In this document: one piece after another, positions 37,155 to 46,659 of the stretch
Numbering within the stretch: position 1 is the first letter of the stretch
Layout of the letters: the number at the start of each line of letters is the position of its first letter
NCBI RefSeq assembly: GCF_013337685.1
Contig: NZ_SUQN01000004.1
Span: forward strand, 186,001 to 250,000
DNA from: Citrobacter gillenii
GTDB taxonomy: Bacteria; Pseudomonadota; Gammaproteobacteria; Enterobacterales; Enterobacteriaceae
Length of the DNA: 64,000 nt
Reading direction: 5' to 3'
Notes under the pieces: generated by a model
Databases searched by the model: none
What the model saw: the letters and a program-made list of their open reading frames with translations, nothing else
What the model was told of the DNA's origin: nothing
Program-made: the position numbers and the translations under genes

Positions 37155-40136
37155 ATGTTGGTGAATCTGTGTGATTACAAACAGAGTGTGACGCTCATTG
37201 CCAATAGCGGCGTACAGTTTCTGGATTTTGGCCTGACGCCGCAGGAATCCGCGCATCACGGGCGCTTTGTGCGCAAAACGGCCAACGGCCCGCTGCTGCG
37301 ACTGGATTTCGACCTGACAACGGGCCGCTATACGTTACCAGGTAGCACTGGCGGGCAACCCGAAGTGGTCAAGCCAGAAAGCACCCAGACATTACATTAT
37401 TCACTGGACGTGCTCGACGGCGTCTGGCTGCCGCTGCCATTCCTGCGCTTTAATCCGCCGCGCACGTTTGTCGAAGGCCCGGATAACTGGGCGCGCGTAC
37501 AGGTGCGCAAGCTGGCACAACCGGACAGTGCGGGCAACACGCACCGTGTGACCGTGGCGCTGGACAGCCAGTTAACCGAGCATGCCCCCGCCGTATTGAC
37601 GCCAAATGAAAACGATTTGCTCAACGGCACGCGATTTGCGCTGGCCTGGCACGATAAAGAAATCGCTGATTTCCTCGACCAGACGTGGATTGACGGCTGG
37701 CTGCGCGAGTCTTTTTTGCACTATGTGACGCAACAAGAAAACCGCGCCGAACAAGAGATCCAGCTCGCGCTGCGAAATTTCGAATATCAGGCGCACTGGC
37801 TGAATGTGCTGACCCTGTTAGGCGAGCAGCTTGCCATTCCGGAAGTAAAGCTGGTGACGCACACCCTTAGCACCCCGGCCATCCCCGTCGATCTGATCTT
37901 GGATATCGGCAATACCCATACCTGCGGCGTATTGATTGAAGATCACGGTGACGCCAATGACGGGCTACGCCAGACGGCAGAATTACAGGTCCGTTCATTA
38001 AGCGAGCCGCAATACCTCAACGATCCGCTGTTCACTAGCCGACTGGAGTTTTCCGAGGCGCGTTTTGGGAAACAGCACTTTTCCGTGGAGAGCGGTCGTG
38101 ACGATGCCTTCATCTGGCCGTCGATCGTTCGTGTCGGCGATGAAGCCCGCAAACTGGCCATGCAGCGCGTCGGCACCGAAGGCAGCAGCGGGATCTCCAG
38201 CCCGCGTCGGTATCTGTGGGATGAAACACCGGTGTTGCACGACTGGCGCTTTAGCCAGATGAATGGCAAAACTCAGCGCGAACCGCTGGCAACTGCCTTC
38301 CCGCTGATGAATCTGATGAACGATGATGGCCAACCGCTGTTTAGCCTGCCGCAGGATGACCGGCTGCCGGTATTCTCACCGCAGTACAGTCGCAGCACGC
38401 TGATGACTCATATGCTGTGCGAAGTTCTGGCGCAGGCGCTGGGGCAAATTAACAGCGTGGCGACACGTCTGCGCCTTGGTTTTCCGGCCTCGCCTCGCCA
38501 GCTGCGTACGCTGATCCTGACCCTGCCGTCGGCGATGCCAAAACAAGAGCGTGAGATCTTCCGCCTGCGCATGTTTGAGGCTATTGCATTAGTGTGGAAA
38601 GCGATGGGCTGGCATCCGCAGGATGACGATTTTACCACCCGCAAGCAGCAGGAAAAAAGCGTAGTCCCCGTCCCTGAGATCCAGATGGAATGGGATGAAG
38701 CCAGCTGTGGGCAGCTGGTTTGGCTATACAATGAAGCGATTTCACACTACGACGGGCACACCGAATCGTTCTTCAACGCCCTCGCCCGCCCGGACCGCCT
38801 GCCGGAACCGGGTGAAGTCAACGGTCGCGCCCTGCGTGTGGCATCAATCGACATTGGCGGCGGCACCACGGATATGGCCGTGGTCCATTATCAGTTAGAT
38901 GATGGCGTGGGGGCGAATGTCAAAATCACGCCGCATCTGTTGTTTCGTGAAGGATTCAAGGTTGCCGGGGATGACTTGCTGCTCGATGTTATCCAACGCT
39001 GCGTGCTACCTGCCCTGCAAACCCGCTTACAACAGGCGGGGGTTACCGACGCCGCCGCCCTGCTGGCCACGCTGTTTGGCGACTCCGGGCGCATCGACAC
39101 CCAAGCGATTTTACGCCAGCAAACGGCGTTACAGCTGTTTATGCCGCTCGGGCATGCGGTGCTCTCCGCGTGGGAGCAAAGCGATGTTAACGACCCGGTA
39201 GCGGGGCTACATGCCACCTTTGGTGAACTGCTGGCCCAGCCGCCAACGCGCAACGTGATGAACTATATCCAGCAGGCCATCGATCATGCGTTGCCTGCGG
39301 GCTCGCCGGTTTTTGACGTGCTGAGCGTGCCACTGCAAGTGCAGTTCAGGCCATTACAGGAAGCCTTGCTGGCCGGGCAGTTTACCCTGACCTCTCCGCT
39401 GCACGCCGTGTGTGAAGCCATCTCGCACTATCGTTGTGACATTTTACTGGTAACCGGCAGACCCGCCTGTTTACCAGGCGTACAGGCGCTGATTCGTCAT
39501 CTGCAACCCGTTCCGGTTAATCGTATGATTTGGATGGACAGCTACCGCGTGCATGAGTGGTATCCGTTTAGCCAGCAAGGGCGCATTGGCAATCCGAAGT
39601 CCACCGCCGCCGTGGGCGCCATGCTGTGCAGCCTGGCGCTGGATTTGCGTCTGCCGCGTTTTAACTTTAAAGCCGCCGATATCGGCGCGTACTCGACGGT
39701 ACGCTATCTCGGCGTGTTAGATAACACGGTTAATACGCTGCGCGATGAGAATATCTGGTATCACGATATCGACCTCGACAAGCCAGGCGCAAAGCTGGAC
39801 GCGCGCCTGAATTTCCCGCTGCGTGGCAATGTGACGTTAGGTTTCCGCCAGCTGGAGAACAGCCGCTGGCCCGCCACCCCGCTGTATACGCTCAGTATCA
39901 ACTCTGCTGAGCTGGCGAAAACCATCGCCGGTGATGGCGTATTAAATGTGCGTCTGCAATTACGTGGCGGTAGCAAAGAGACCGGCCCGGAATACTTCGT
40001 CCTCAGCGATGCCTGGCTGCAGGATGGCACACCCGTTGCCGCTAACGCCTTAACCTTAAAACTGAATACGCTGGCAGACCGCCGCCACAGCGGCAGCCAT
40101 TACTGGATTGATAGCGGGAGTGTGTACCTGAAATGA
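37155..40136 (+). CDS. srfB: SrfB, large actin/Hsp70-like ATPase-fold protein
   Basis: 993 residues. Two phosphate-binding motifs of the actin/Hsp70/hexokinase fold are visible: DIGNTHTCGVLI at residue 250 and DIGGGTTDMAVV at residue 566, the latter an excellent match to phosphate loop 2. The first 240 residues are a separate domain. A GTG at 37143 would overlap srfA, but ATG 37155 has AGGTG 9 nt upstream and starts MLVNLCDYKQSV. No signal peptide is present, so it is probably cytoplasmic. It overlaps srfC by four bases. Annotated in Salmonella as a virulence factor; its true activity is not established. Confidence 0.87.
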   Translation: MLVNLCDYKQSVTLIANSGVQFLDFGLTPQESAHHGRFVRKTANGPLLRLDFDLTTGRYTLPGSTGGQPEVVKPESTQTLHYSLDVLDGVWLPLPFLRFNPPRTFVEGPDNWARVQVRKLAQPDSAGNTHRVTVALDSQLTEHAPAVLTPNENDLLNGTRFALAWHDKEIADFLDQTWIDGWLRESFLHYVTQQENRAEQEIQLALRNFEYQAHWLNVLTLLGEQLAIPEVKLVTHTLSTPAIPVDLILDIGNTHTCGVLIEDHGDANDGLRQTAELQVRSLSEPQYLNDPLFTSRLEFSEARFGKQHFSVESGRDDAFIWPSIVRVGDEARKLAMQRVGTEGSSGISSPRRYLWDETPVLHDWRFSQMNGKTQREPLATAFPLMNLMNDDGQPLFSLPQDDRLPVFSPQYSRSTLMTHMLCEVLAQALGQINSVATRLRLGFPASPRQLRTLILTLPSAMPKQEREIFRLRMFEAIALVWKAMGWHPQDDDFTTRKQQEKSVVPVPEIQMEWDEASCGQLVWLYNEAISHYDGHTESFFNALARPDRLPEPGEVNGRALRVASIDIGGGTTDMAVVHYQLDDGVGANVKITPHLLFREGFKVAGDDLLLDVIQRCVLPALQTRLQQAGVTDAAALLATLFGDSGRIDTQAILRQQTALQLFMPLGHAVLSAWEQSDVNDPVAGLHATFGELLAQPPTRNVMNYIQQAIDHALPAGSPVFDVLSVPLQVQFRPLQEALLAGQFTLTSPLHAVCEAISHYRCDILLVTGRPACLPGVQALIRHLQPVPVNRMIWMDSYRVHEWYPFSQQGRIGNPKSTAAVGAMLCSLALDLRLPRFNFKAADIGAYSTVRYLGVLDNTVNTLRDENIWYHDIDLDKPGAKLDARLNFPLRGNVTLGFRQLENSRWPATPLYTLSINSAELAKTIAGDGVLNVRLQLRGGSKETGPEYFVLSDAWLQDGTPVAANALTLKLNTLADRRHSGSHYWIDSGSVYLK

Positions 40137-42292
40137 GCAAGACGTTAAACACCGCACAGGCCGCCATCGAATGGGTAACGGACGTACGTACACGCGCGGC
40201 ACGCCTGGATGATGAAGCAGATTCCCTGCTGGCTCAGCTCACGTTAGCCGCGGTCAATGAAACCGCGCTCAATGAGACATTCGCCGCGCCGGGTTGTGTG
40301 GGATTGTACGGCCACTCACAGGCGGCGAAAGCGCATTTGCTCTGCGCATTGTGCAGCGATTCGGGTGGCAAACTGAACATCACCACGCCGGATCGCAGCA
40401 TCGATTACTTTACGCACATTAACCCCGGCCATGCGCCAACCAACATGGCTATTCGCTTCACCCGCGACGAAACACCATTGGACAGCGCATGGCCGCTGCG
40501 CCTGCGGTTGATGAGCGAGGCGGATCTGGTTCAGCTGTTTATCGCCCAGTTCTGTGCGTTACTTGACAACCGTCAGGTTGAAAAAGCGATCATTGAGACG
40601 CGGTTAGAAAAATGGCAGACGCTGCGCCAGCGCCATCCTGTGCCGGGGATCTGCGCACAAGACGTGGCCACCATCGCGCGTTTCTGGCGTTCTCGTGTTC
40701 CCTCAAACCAGCAGCAAATTGACGATGCGCTGTGGCACCAGTTTGCCATGCTGCTTCCGGCACTGGATCTCACCACCCGGGCACATGCCTGGGCATTACT
40801 GTGGGGAGAACAGCCAGAACTCACGCAGCAGTTTCTGGCACTGGCGCATACGCTGCAACAAACCGGGCATGCCAAAGAATTAGCTGCGCCGTTTAGCCTG
40901 TTGGTCGACCATTTCGGCTTGCCCGCCGAAAGCTTTCTCACTCAGGCGGCACTGACCGGGCACGACGCGCCAAGTGATGTGGTGGTGCATCCCATTGCCG
41001 ACAATCAGTTGCTTAATGCGGTCAGCCTGTCGCTGGAATCACTGGCGCTGTTGACCCGCGAACTGGTACTGACGGTAGAAGACACAGTGCTGGAGAGCAC
41101 GGACCTGCTGGATATCCCCCTGGCACCGGATGCGCATCCACACCCGCTATGGCAAGCAAAATTAGACTGGATGCTGGAGCATTACCGCCAGTGTCTGCAA
41201 CCCGATGTGTTAGTCATCTGCAACGCGGTATCCACCCGTTCGCAGACGCCGACCGTCACCCGCACGCTACTCGGTTGGATCAACGATACCCAACCGCTGC
41301 ACGATGCTGCGTTACCGGGCGTGGTGTGGGCCATTACCCCACAGGATGCGCGTTTTAGCACCCAGCAGAACCTCGATGAAGCCGTTCAGCAATTACTGGG
41401 CAAACCCGGACTGCACTGGGGCACGCTGCAGGCGCTGGATAAGCACAGTTTACAGCGGCTGGTTGAATGGTTGTCGCAGGCCACTTCGCCCGCTCAGCGT
41501 CAGGCTCGGTTTATCTCTCTGCACGAACAGCTCCAGCAGCGAATTCGCGCCACGTTAATGAGCTGGCTACACACGGATGACGAGACGACTGGGGCGAGTG
41601 AATCACTTATTCGCCAGTTGCAAGCTCAGGCGGCAAAACATGGCGAGCTGCTGGAGGGACTACTGCCGCCTATGCGCAGCGTGGAGTCGTTGTTACGTAT
41701 TCAACAACCGCGTGAGGAGCAGGTTAGCGGCTTATTTAATGATGCGATCGACCTGTTTGCTGACGCGCGAGATACGTCTCACCCGCAAGAGAGTGAAGAG
41801 ACCGGATACCTGGCGCATAAAATGTGGATCAACCATGTGCGCCAGTGGTGTCGTAATGAGAATAACGCGCGTCGCCTGCACCTGGAGCCGGAAACTTTAA
41901 GGCAGGTTGCTGACATCCTAGTGACCACCAGTTACCGGCTGGAGATGCCGCAACGCCTGCACGCTATTATGCAGCGCGAGAACGTCTGCGCAGCGCAGCT
42001 GCACGCGGATATCGGTGATTTTATTACCTGGCTTGGGTTTGCTCGCGTTGCCGAGGAACAGCGCCCTGCCAGCAGGATCCTAAAAGGTGCCGCTATCTTT
42101 AGCGCCCCGCCGCAACAACCGATGCGTCGACTGGCAAAACTGGACGAGCAACCTCGGCATGGTGCCAGCCGATACGTGTATGACTGGTTGGTTGCCCTGT
42201 ACACCCGCGCCAATGAAAACGTCGGCTATCAGCATCCGCTGGACGTGACTGACGCTGACAGGTTGCGATTAATCGCGCTGCTAAAGGCCTGA
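40133..42292 (+). CDS. srfC: SrfC, putative effector/virulence protein
   Basis: 719 residues, mostly helical. A degenerate P-loop-like stretch GLYGHSQAAKAHLL occurs at residues 57-70, where the GKS/T of a real Walker A is replaced by AKA; nucleotide binding is therefore doubtful. No signal peptide or membrane helix is seen. It overlaps srfB by four bases, so the three Srf proteins are made together. SrfABC has been reported as cytotoxic in Xenorhabdus, while Salmonella srf genes are SsrB-linked; neither shows the molecular function. ortT lies convergently 8 bp downstream. Confidence 0.86.
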   Translation: MSKTLNTAQAAIEWVTDVRTRAARLDDEADSLLAQLTLAAVNETALNETFAAPGCVGLYGHSQAAKAHLLCALCSDSGGKLNITTPDRSIDYFTHINPGHAPTNMAIRFTRDETPLDSAWPLRLRLMSEADLVQLFIAQFCALLDNRQVEKAIIETRLEKWQTLRQRHPVPGICAQDVATIARFWRSRVPSNQQQIDDALWHQFAMLLPALDLTTRAHAWALLWGEQPELTQQFLALAHTLQQTGHAKELAAPFSLLVDHFGLPAESFLTQAALTGHDAPSDVVVHPIADNQLLNAVSLSLESLALLTRELVLTVEDTVLESTDLLDIPLAPDAHPHPLWQAKLDWMLEHYRQCLQPDVLVICNAVSTRSQTPTVTRTLLGWINDTQPLHDAALPGVVWAITPQDARFSTQQNLDEAVQQLLGKPGLHWGTLQALDKHSLQRLVEWLSQATSPAQRQARFISLHEQLQQRIRATLMSWLHTDDETTGASESLIRQLQAQAAKHGELLEGLLPPMRSVESLLRIQQPREEQVSGLFNDAIDLFADARDTSHPQESEETGYLAHKMWINHVRQWCRNENNARRLHLEPETLRQVADILVTTSYRLEMPQRLHAIMQRENVCAAQLHADIGDFITWLGFARVAEEQRPASRILKGAAIFSAPPQQPMRRLAKLDEQPRHGASRYVYDWLVALYTRANENVGYQHPLDVTDADRLRLIALLKA

Positions 42293-42300
42293 CGACGTCA

Positions 42301-42474
42301 TTAGAAAAGAGAAAACAGGAGTGCGACGGGAAAGCTCATCGGCCACGTCGCCCCGACTAATACCGCGCTGAGAAAGCGAATACGCTTTTTATCGCGCGAT
42401 AGAAACCAGGTGATGATAGCCGCGATGGCGGCCATTACCGCATAAAAAACCAGCATGTTTTGGTACAAAGACAT
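42301..42474 (-). CDS. ortT: Orphan membrane toxin OrtT
   Basis: 57 residues: MSLYQNMLVFYAVMAAIAAI then a hydrophilic turn SRDKKRIR and a second hydrophobic helix ending LLFSLF. It matches E. coli OrtT (YdcX) almost residue for residue and is a relative of the membrane-lytic toxin GhoT. Like E. coli OrtT it has no antitoxin gene beside it. E. coli OrtT damages the membrane and helps growth under antibiotic stress linked to the stringent response. It is convergent with srfC and lies 8 bp away. Confidence 0.93.
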   Translation of the reverse strand: MSLYQNMLVFYAVMAAIAAIITWFLSRDKKRIRFLSAVLVGATWPMSFPVALLFSLF

Positions 42475-42666
42475 TTAGGGCATCCGGGCCAGAAGGGAAA
42501 ATCGAGCGCAATATGCTCTTTTTTATGACACACATCAAGTTTTATTCATTTTTTTAAGAAAACTGGCGAGAAAACAACCGTTCTCCGTAATGTTCAGATT
42601 TCGTACTATTGCGGATAGTTTTAACCCGTACTATACCCATAAGGGTTAAATCGAAAGGTGGCAAAA

Positions 42667-42762
42667 ATGAATGTTTCCAGTAAAACCGTAGTACTGATAA
42701 ATCTCTTTGCTGCTGTAGGACTTTTCAGCCTGATATCCGCAAGGTTTGGCTGGTTTGCTTGA
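42667..42762 (+). CDS. yncL: Small stress-induced membrane protein YncL
   Basis: 31 residues, starting MNVSSKTVVLINLFAAVGLF and ending RFGWFA: one membrane helix with a basic N-terminal side. It closely matches E. coli YncL, a small protein seen after stress. ATG 42667 is preceded by AAAGGTGG. A 12-bp perfect hairpin follows at 42795. It is the last backbone gene before the island that separates it from patD. Confidence 0.88.
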   Translation: MNVSSKTVVLINLFAAVGLFSLISARFGWFA

Positions 42763-42794
42763 TGTGACTCTTGTTGATTAATTGCAGCGTCTGC

Positions 42795-42820
42795 TGGCAG
42801 AGAGAACATTCTCTCTGCCA
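42795..42820 (+). terminator. Long perfect hairpin after yncL
   Basis: 12-bp arms TGGCAGAGAGAA (42795-42806) and TTCTCTCTGCCA (42809-42820) with a 2-nt loop. There is no strong T tail, so it may act as an mRNA 3' stabiliser as well as a terminator. Confidence 0.65.
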
Positions 42821-42945
42821 TTGATGTGCGATCTTCCCACTGCTTCACCTGCCAGTAAATTATCCTTAGTGTGTAATAGCCCTAACCTTTCTGCGGTAAT
42901 GAGATAGCGAAACCCGGCATGCATTGCCCCCTAAACTGTTCCGTA

Positions 42946-42974
42946 TGAAGTGGTCTACTGAATTTGGACCCCTT
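42946..42974. mobile_element. Possible IS3-family terminal repeat remnant
   Basis: TGAAGTGGTCTACTGAATTT followed by GGACCCCTT resembles the ends of IS911/IS51-group elements as I remember them (TGAAGTGGTC...GG). No transposase frame or second end is seen. It abuts the stop of the truncated SulP gene at the left end of the island. Confidence 0.3.
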
Positions 42975-44534
42975 TCAGGAATTGTGTCGCTGGGATGGTA
43001 CATCACCGTCGGATTCGCCCTCACCCGCACTCTCTTTGCTTTGAATGAACCGGAGTGCCAAATAGAGGTCTGGAGCCAGAAGCATGTCATCATCATTCAT
43101 TGTTGGTCGGCTTTCTTTAAACCAGCGTGTTAATTCCGTTTTCCGGCCCGCAAGGATTAACGTAATCTGTCGACTTTTCAGGTCACGCTTTAACTCATTA
43201 ATGGTGGCCAGGACACTTATATCTGAATAGGTGAAGCAGGCAACGGCATCAATAACCACCCATTTAGGTTGTAATGTTGTACCATCAACTAAGTTCAATA
43301 CCCGACGTTTAAAATAAGCCACATTAAAATAGGTCAACGGGGAGTTAAATCGATACATCAACACGCCCGGAACCATTTTAATATCGGTTGAATTACCTAA
43401 TGAGTGAATCATTCCATTTTCGTCAGTTCCCAGTAAGTGCTCAGAAGGACGAAAGACTGTACGCAGGAACTGTAACAGACCGAGCAACACGGCAAGCCCG
43501 ATTCCCTGGATTACACCGATAATTAACACACAGCCAAAGGTGAAGAAGGCCAAACGAAATGCCTGTTTATTTCTTCGCCTCAGGTTCCATAGCCCACGTA
43601 AATCAATCAATGACCACGAGGCATACATTAGAACAATACCTAATGCAGAAACCGGAATAAACTGTAATGGCTGAGTAAAAAATACGACTATGATACCGAT
43701 GAGTAAGGCTGCGACCACGGAAACCAGCTGACTTTTCCCCCCAGTTGAATCATTAACAGCGGTTCGGGAATCGGCTCCACTGATAGCAAACCCCTGAGAT
43801 AATCCAGACATGAGATTCGCAATACCCAGAGCTCTAAACTCAGCATCAGCATTAATGTCATAGCCATTTTTCGCGGCGAAACTACGGGCGGTCAGCATAA
43901 GACTGACAAAACTGACCAAAGCCAGGTTCAGCGCCGGGATCACTAAATCACGCATCAGACCTGGCTGGAACGCCGCCCAGTTAACGACGGGTAAACCAGG
44001 CTGAAAACCGTCGCCTCCAATAGTGGCAATCCCATGATTTTGTGCTGATGTTCCCCATACCAGCGCCGTTGTTATCACAATGGCAATCAACGGTGCTGGC
44101 CAGTGGCTGCGATACGTTTTGATAACCATTAAAATAACTAACGTTAAAAGTGATAGTCCTAAGGTTAATAAATGGCTGTCTGCGATTCGGCCTGGCAAGG
44201 CAATTATTTTTTCAATAACCTGCGCCTCATCAAGTGTGATCCCTAAAACCTTACCTAATTGCCCGACAATAATCGTCACGGCTACGCCATTAAGCAAACC
44301 AGTAAGAATGGGATGAGAAAGCAGATCGGCAAGTGCGCCCAGGCGAAATTTACTGGCAAGCAGGCACCATCCGCCCATCATCAATGTCATGATGATCGTC
44401 AGTTGCCAGTGCAGTTCGGGATTACCTGCAGAGAGGGGAAACACGACGGCCGCAATCACCGCGCAGGTTGTAGCATCAGGGCCAACAATAAGCTGACGTG
44501 AATGTTTTACGTACTTTCGCGAGTCTGGACCCAT
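42975..44534 (-). pseudogene. SulP-family anion transporter, N-terminally truncated
   Basis: 519 residues. The reading frame begins at the SulP block SRQLIVGPDATTCAVIAAVV, which in full-length proteins lies some 70-90 residues in, after the first membrane helices (the LIPQALAYA region). That part is missing: the ten residues before it are encoded by the 3' end of the NAT gene, which overlaps this frame by 28 bp. About ten hydrophobic segments and a C-terminal STAS domain (WVVIDAVACFTYSDISVLAT) remain. The tail GDVPSQRHNS may also come from junction sequence. It is probably a non-functional remnant of a deletion that fused the two loci. Confidence 0.75.
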
Positions 44535-45373
44535 TCTTCATGGATCTTCTGTACTTTAACCCACAGTTTTTTAAGCGATATCTCAGGAACGTTTTCGAAA
44601 GTCAGACCGAATTCTTCATCAAGCACTTCCTGCCACTCTGGTAAAGACGTTGAGATGTGAGTCGTAACGACTTCGCCATCGGTTTTTGTTAAAACGCAAC
44701 CTCGCAGTATCGTTTTGCCGTGTGGCTTCCGGAGTTGTGCAGTAACAACTTTTGCATATCCGGATTCAGGGGAATGCATATTAAAGTGATGACGGTCTAC
44801 GAAATCACTCATAGAAGCGGGTTGCTCAGCCATATTCACGCCTGCGATCCAGCACGATGGATCGGCAATGAGATGCCAATCGCCCACGCCGTCCTTGTCC
44901 ATGGCTTCCATGCCAAACTGCATCGAGTCTTGGTTAACGGTAGTATTCATCAGAGGCATTTGCTCATGAAGCGCATCGCCAAGACCGACATCCACCCACC
45001 ATCTCCCGTTGGGATTATTTTCACTCGGCAACCCCTCAGCGATGATAGCTGCATGGTTTTCCAGTTTTATATGCTCAGGGCCTTCAGCGCCGTGGACGTT
45101 TGCTGGGTGAATACTCACACGATAACCAAGGTGGGTGAGTAGCGTATGTAAGCCGCCATTGAGCTGAAAACAATAACCACCTCGTCGGGTTGTTGCCGCT
45201 CTTCTGAAACTTTCCATGGCGTCAATTCCCCAATCCTGACCAAGGTGGATCCAGAATGTTTCGTAAGGGATCCGCTCTACATGAGCTTGATGTAAACGGG
45301 TAAGTGCCTCAATGGAGGGTTTTTCTGCGTCAAGGCCAAGGCGAGCCAGATAGGCTTTTACTAAATCGTTCAT
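44507..45373 (-). CDS. Arylamine N-acetyltransferase family protein (second copy type)
   Basis: 288 residues. The catalytic triad is intact: C68 in RRGGYCFQLN, H107 in LENHAAI and D128 in WWVDVGLGD. It differs strongly from nhoA at 10928; this is the branch with the MQFGMEAMDKDG insertion seen in LysR-linked bacterial NATs. It would acetylate arylamines, hydrazines or similar compounds. It is divergent from a LysR gene across 237 bp. The last codons may be altered by the junction with the truncated SulP gene. Confidence 0.85.
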   Translation of the reverse strand: MNDLVKAYLARLGLDAEKPSIEALTRLHQAHVERIPYETFWIHLGQDWGIDAMESFRRAATTRRGGYCFQLNGGLHTLLTHLGYRVSIHPANVHGAEGPEHIKLENHAAIIAEGLPSENNPNGRWWVDVGLGDALHEQMPLMNTTVNQDSMQFGMEAMDKDGVGDWHLIADPSCWIAGVNMAEQPASMSDFVDRHHFNMHSPESGYAKVVTAQLRKPHGKTILRGCVLTKTDGEVVTTHISTSLPEWQEVLDEEFGLTFENVPEISLKKLWVKVQKIHEEWVQTREST

Positions 45374-45610
45374 GTTAATGTCATATTCCTAAGTCTGTAC
45401 ATGTTTCATTTTTGAGAGTTTATCAGAGGGAAGGTTTGGAGCTTTAAAAAGGACTGATGGCGTCAGATAGATTCTAAATCTGCTCCAGGCAATACATTTT
45501 CTCTATAATTACGGGCATTTCTAACTGAAAGTGGCTGTATTTTATTACCCACATTCAGTACTGTGTAGCGTCTAAATTGAGAATAATGTTTTCATATTTG
45601 AGAGGAGTCG

Positions 45611-46525
45611 ATGGACTTAAATGCCTTAAAGATGTTTGTTCTGACAGCCCGCTGCGGTAGCCTTTCTGCAGCAGCGCGGGAAAACAACATACCGCTTCCG
45701 ACGCTAAGCCGTAGGATCGCTGAACTTGAGCATGAGCTGGATGTTGTTCTGCTAGAACGCACTGTGAAAGGTTGCAGAGCAACAGAGGCGGGTAAAAAAT
45801 TGCTGGATCAGGCCAGTTCGGCTATTGATACGCTTAATGATGCCGAGCAGTTCCTCACCACTGCCGATTCCCGCATTACAGGCCGATTACGCCTGACAAT
45901 GCCTCAATCACTTGAACCGTGGTGGGAAATCATCAGACAGTTTCAGCGTATATATCCGGGTATTGCCATTAACGTTTATACGACTGAACGTCGAGTGGAT
46001 TTAGTTTCTGAAGGTATTGATGTCGCGCTGAGAGTTGGAAGCATCTCTGATGATGATGTCGTTGCGAGCCATCTCATGGATTTCAGGCATATTCTGGTCG
46101 CCAGCCCGGCGCTTTTTCAGGGCAGTGAGCCCCCCAAAGAGCCATCAGACCTGATGAAGTATCCCTGTGCCGCCTGGGGTTCGGTGATAGGCGCGCGTCC
46201 GGTGTGGATGCTCGGTGAACATACCTACGATGTTCCAGCAACCTTCATCGTCAATGATTATCTTCATTTGCGCTCTGGAGCCCTTGCTGGCGACTACATT
46301 ACTGAGTTACCTGCTTTTTTTGCTGCGGAATACATTAATAGTGGAAAACTGATTGAGGTTTTACCCCAGACACGTTTGCCCTACTCATCATTGCATCTGG
46401 TTTATAAAAAACACCGACATGTTTCCACGGCGGCCAGAGCCTACATAGAATTCTGTAAGGCTAATGTACACATACTAAAAGAAAAAAGCCGCGTACCCTC
46501 AGATGATGAAAGTATGTATCCATGA
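45611..46525 (+). CDS. LysR-family transcriptional regulator
   Basis: 304 residues. The N-terminal winged helix-turn-helix is MDLNALKMFVLTARCGSLSA through LPTLSRRIAELEHELDVVLL. The rest is the periplasmic-binding-like effector domain, ending in a charged tail. ATG 45611 is preceded by GAGAGGAG. It is divergent from the NAT gene at 44507, so control of that gene and of itself is the likely job. The CrgA/AaeR-like group it resembles does not define an effector. Confidence 0.88.
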   Translation: MDLNALKMFVLTARCGSLSAAARENNIPLPTLSRRIAELEHELDVVLLERTVKGCRATEAGKKLLDQASSAIDTLNDAEQFLTTADSRITGRLRLTMPQSLEPWWEIIRQFQRIYPGIAINVYTTERRVDLVSEGIDVALRVGSISDDDVVASHLMDFRHILVASPALFQGSEPPKEPSDLMKYPCAAWGSVIGARPVWMLGEHTYDVPATFIVNDYLHLRSGALAGDYITELPAFFAAEYINSGKLIEVLPQTRLPYSSLHLVYKKHRHVSTAARAYIEFCKANVHILKEKSRVPSDDESMYP

Positions 46526-46554
46526 ATTTGAATTATCAGTCAAACCGATAGCGT

Positions 46555-46576
46555 ATGTAGGTAAGGCGGTGACCGA
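46555..46576 (+). repeat. Island repeat B, copy 1
   Basis: A 22-bp sequence beginning ATGTAGGTAAGGCGGTGACC that is identical to 49334-49355. It lies between the LysR gene and the APH(6)-like gene. Confidence 0.75.
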
Positions 46577-46659
46577 CAGGAAACAGCTGAAGCTACGGGC
46601 TATAGCCGCTCACAAGTCTGCCGTATACAGTCCCTTTACCGACAGGAAGATAAAGAATT

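Noticed and set aside
42621-42848. A 75-codon minus-strand frame covering yncL
   Set aside because: The plus strand encodes the recognised YncL protein with a good ribosome-binding site; the antisense frame has no features.
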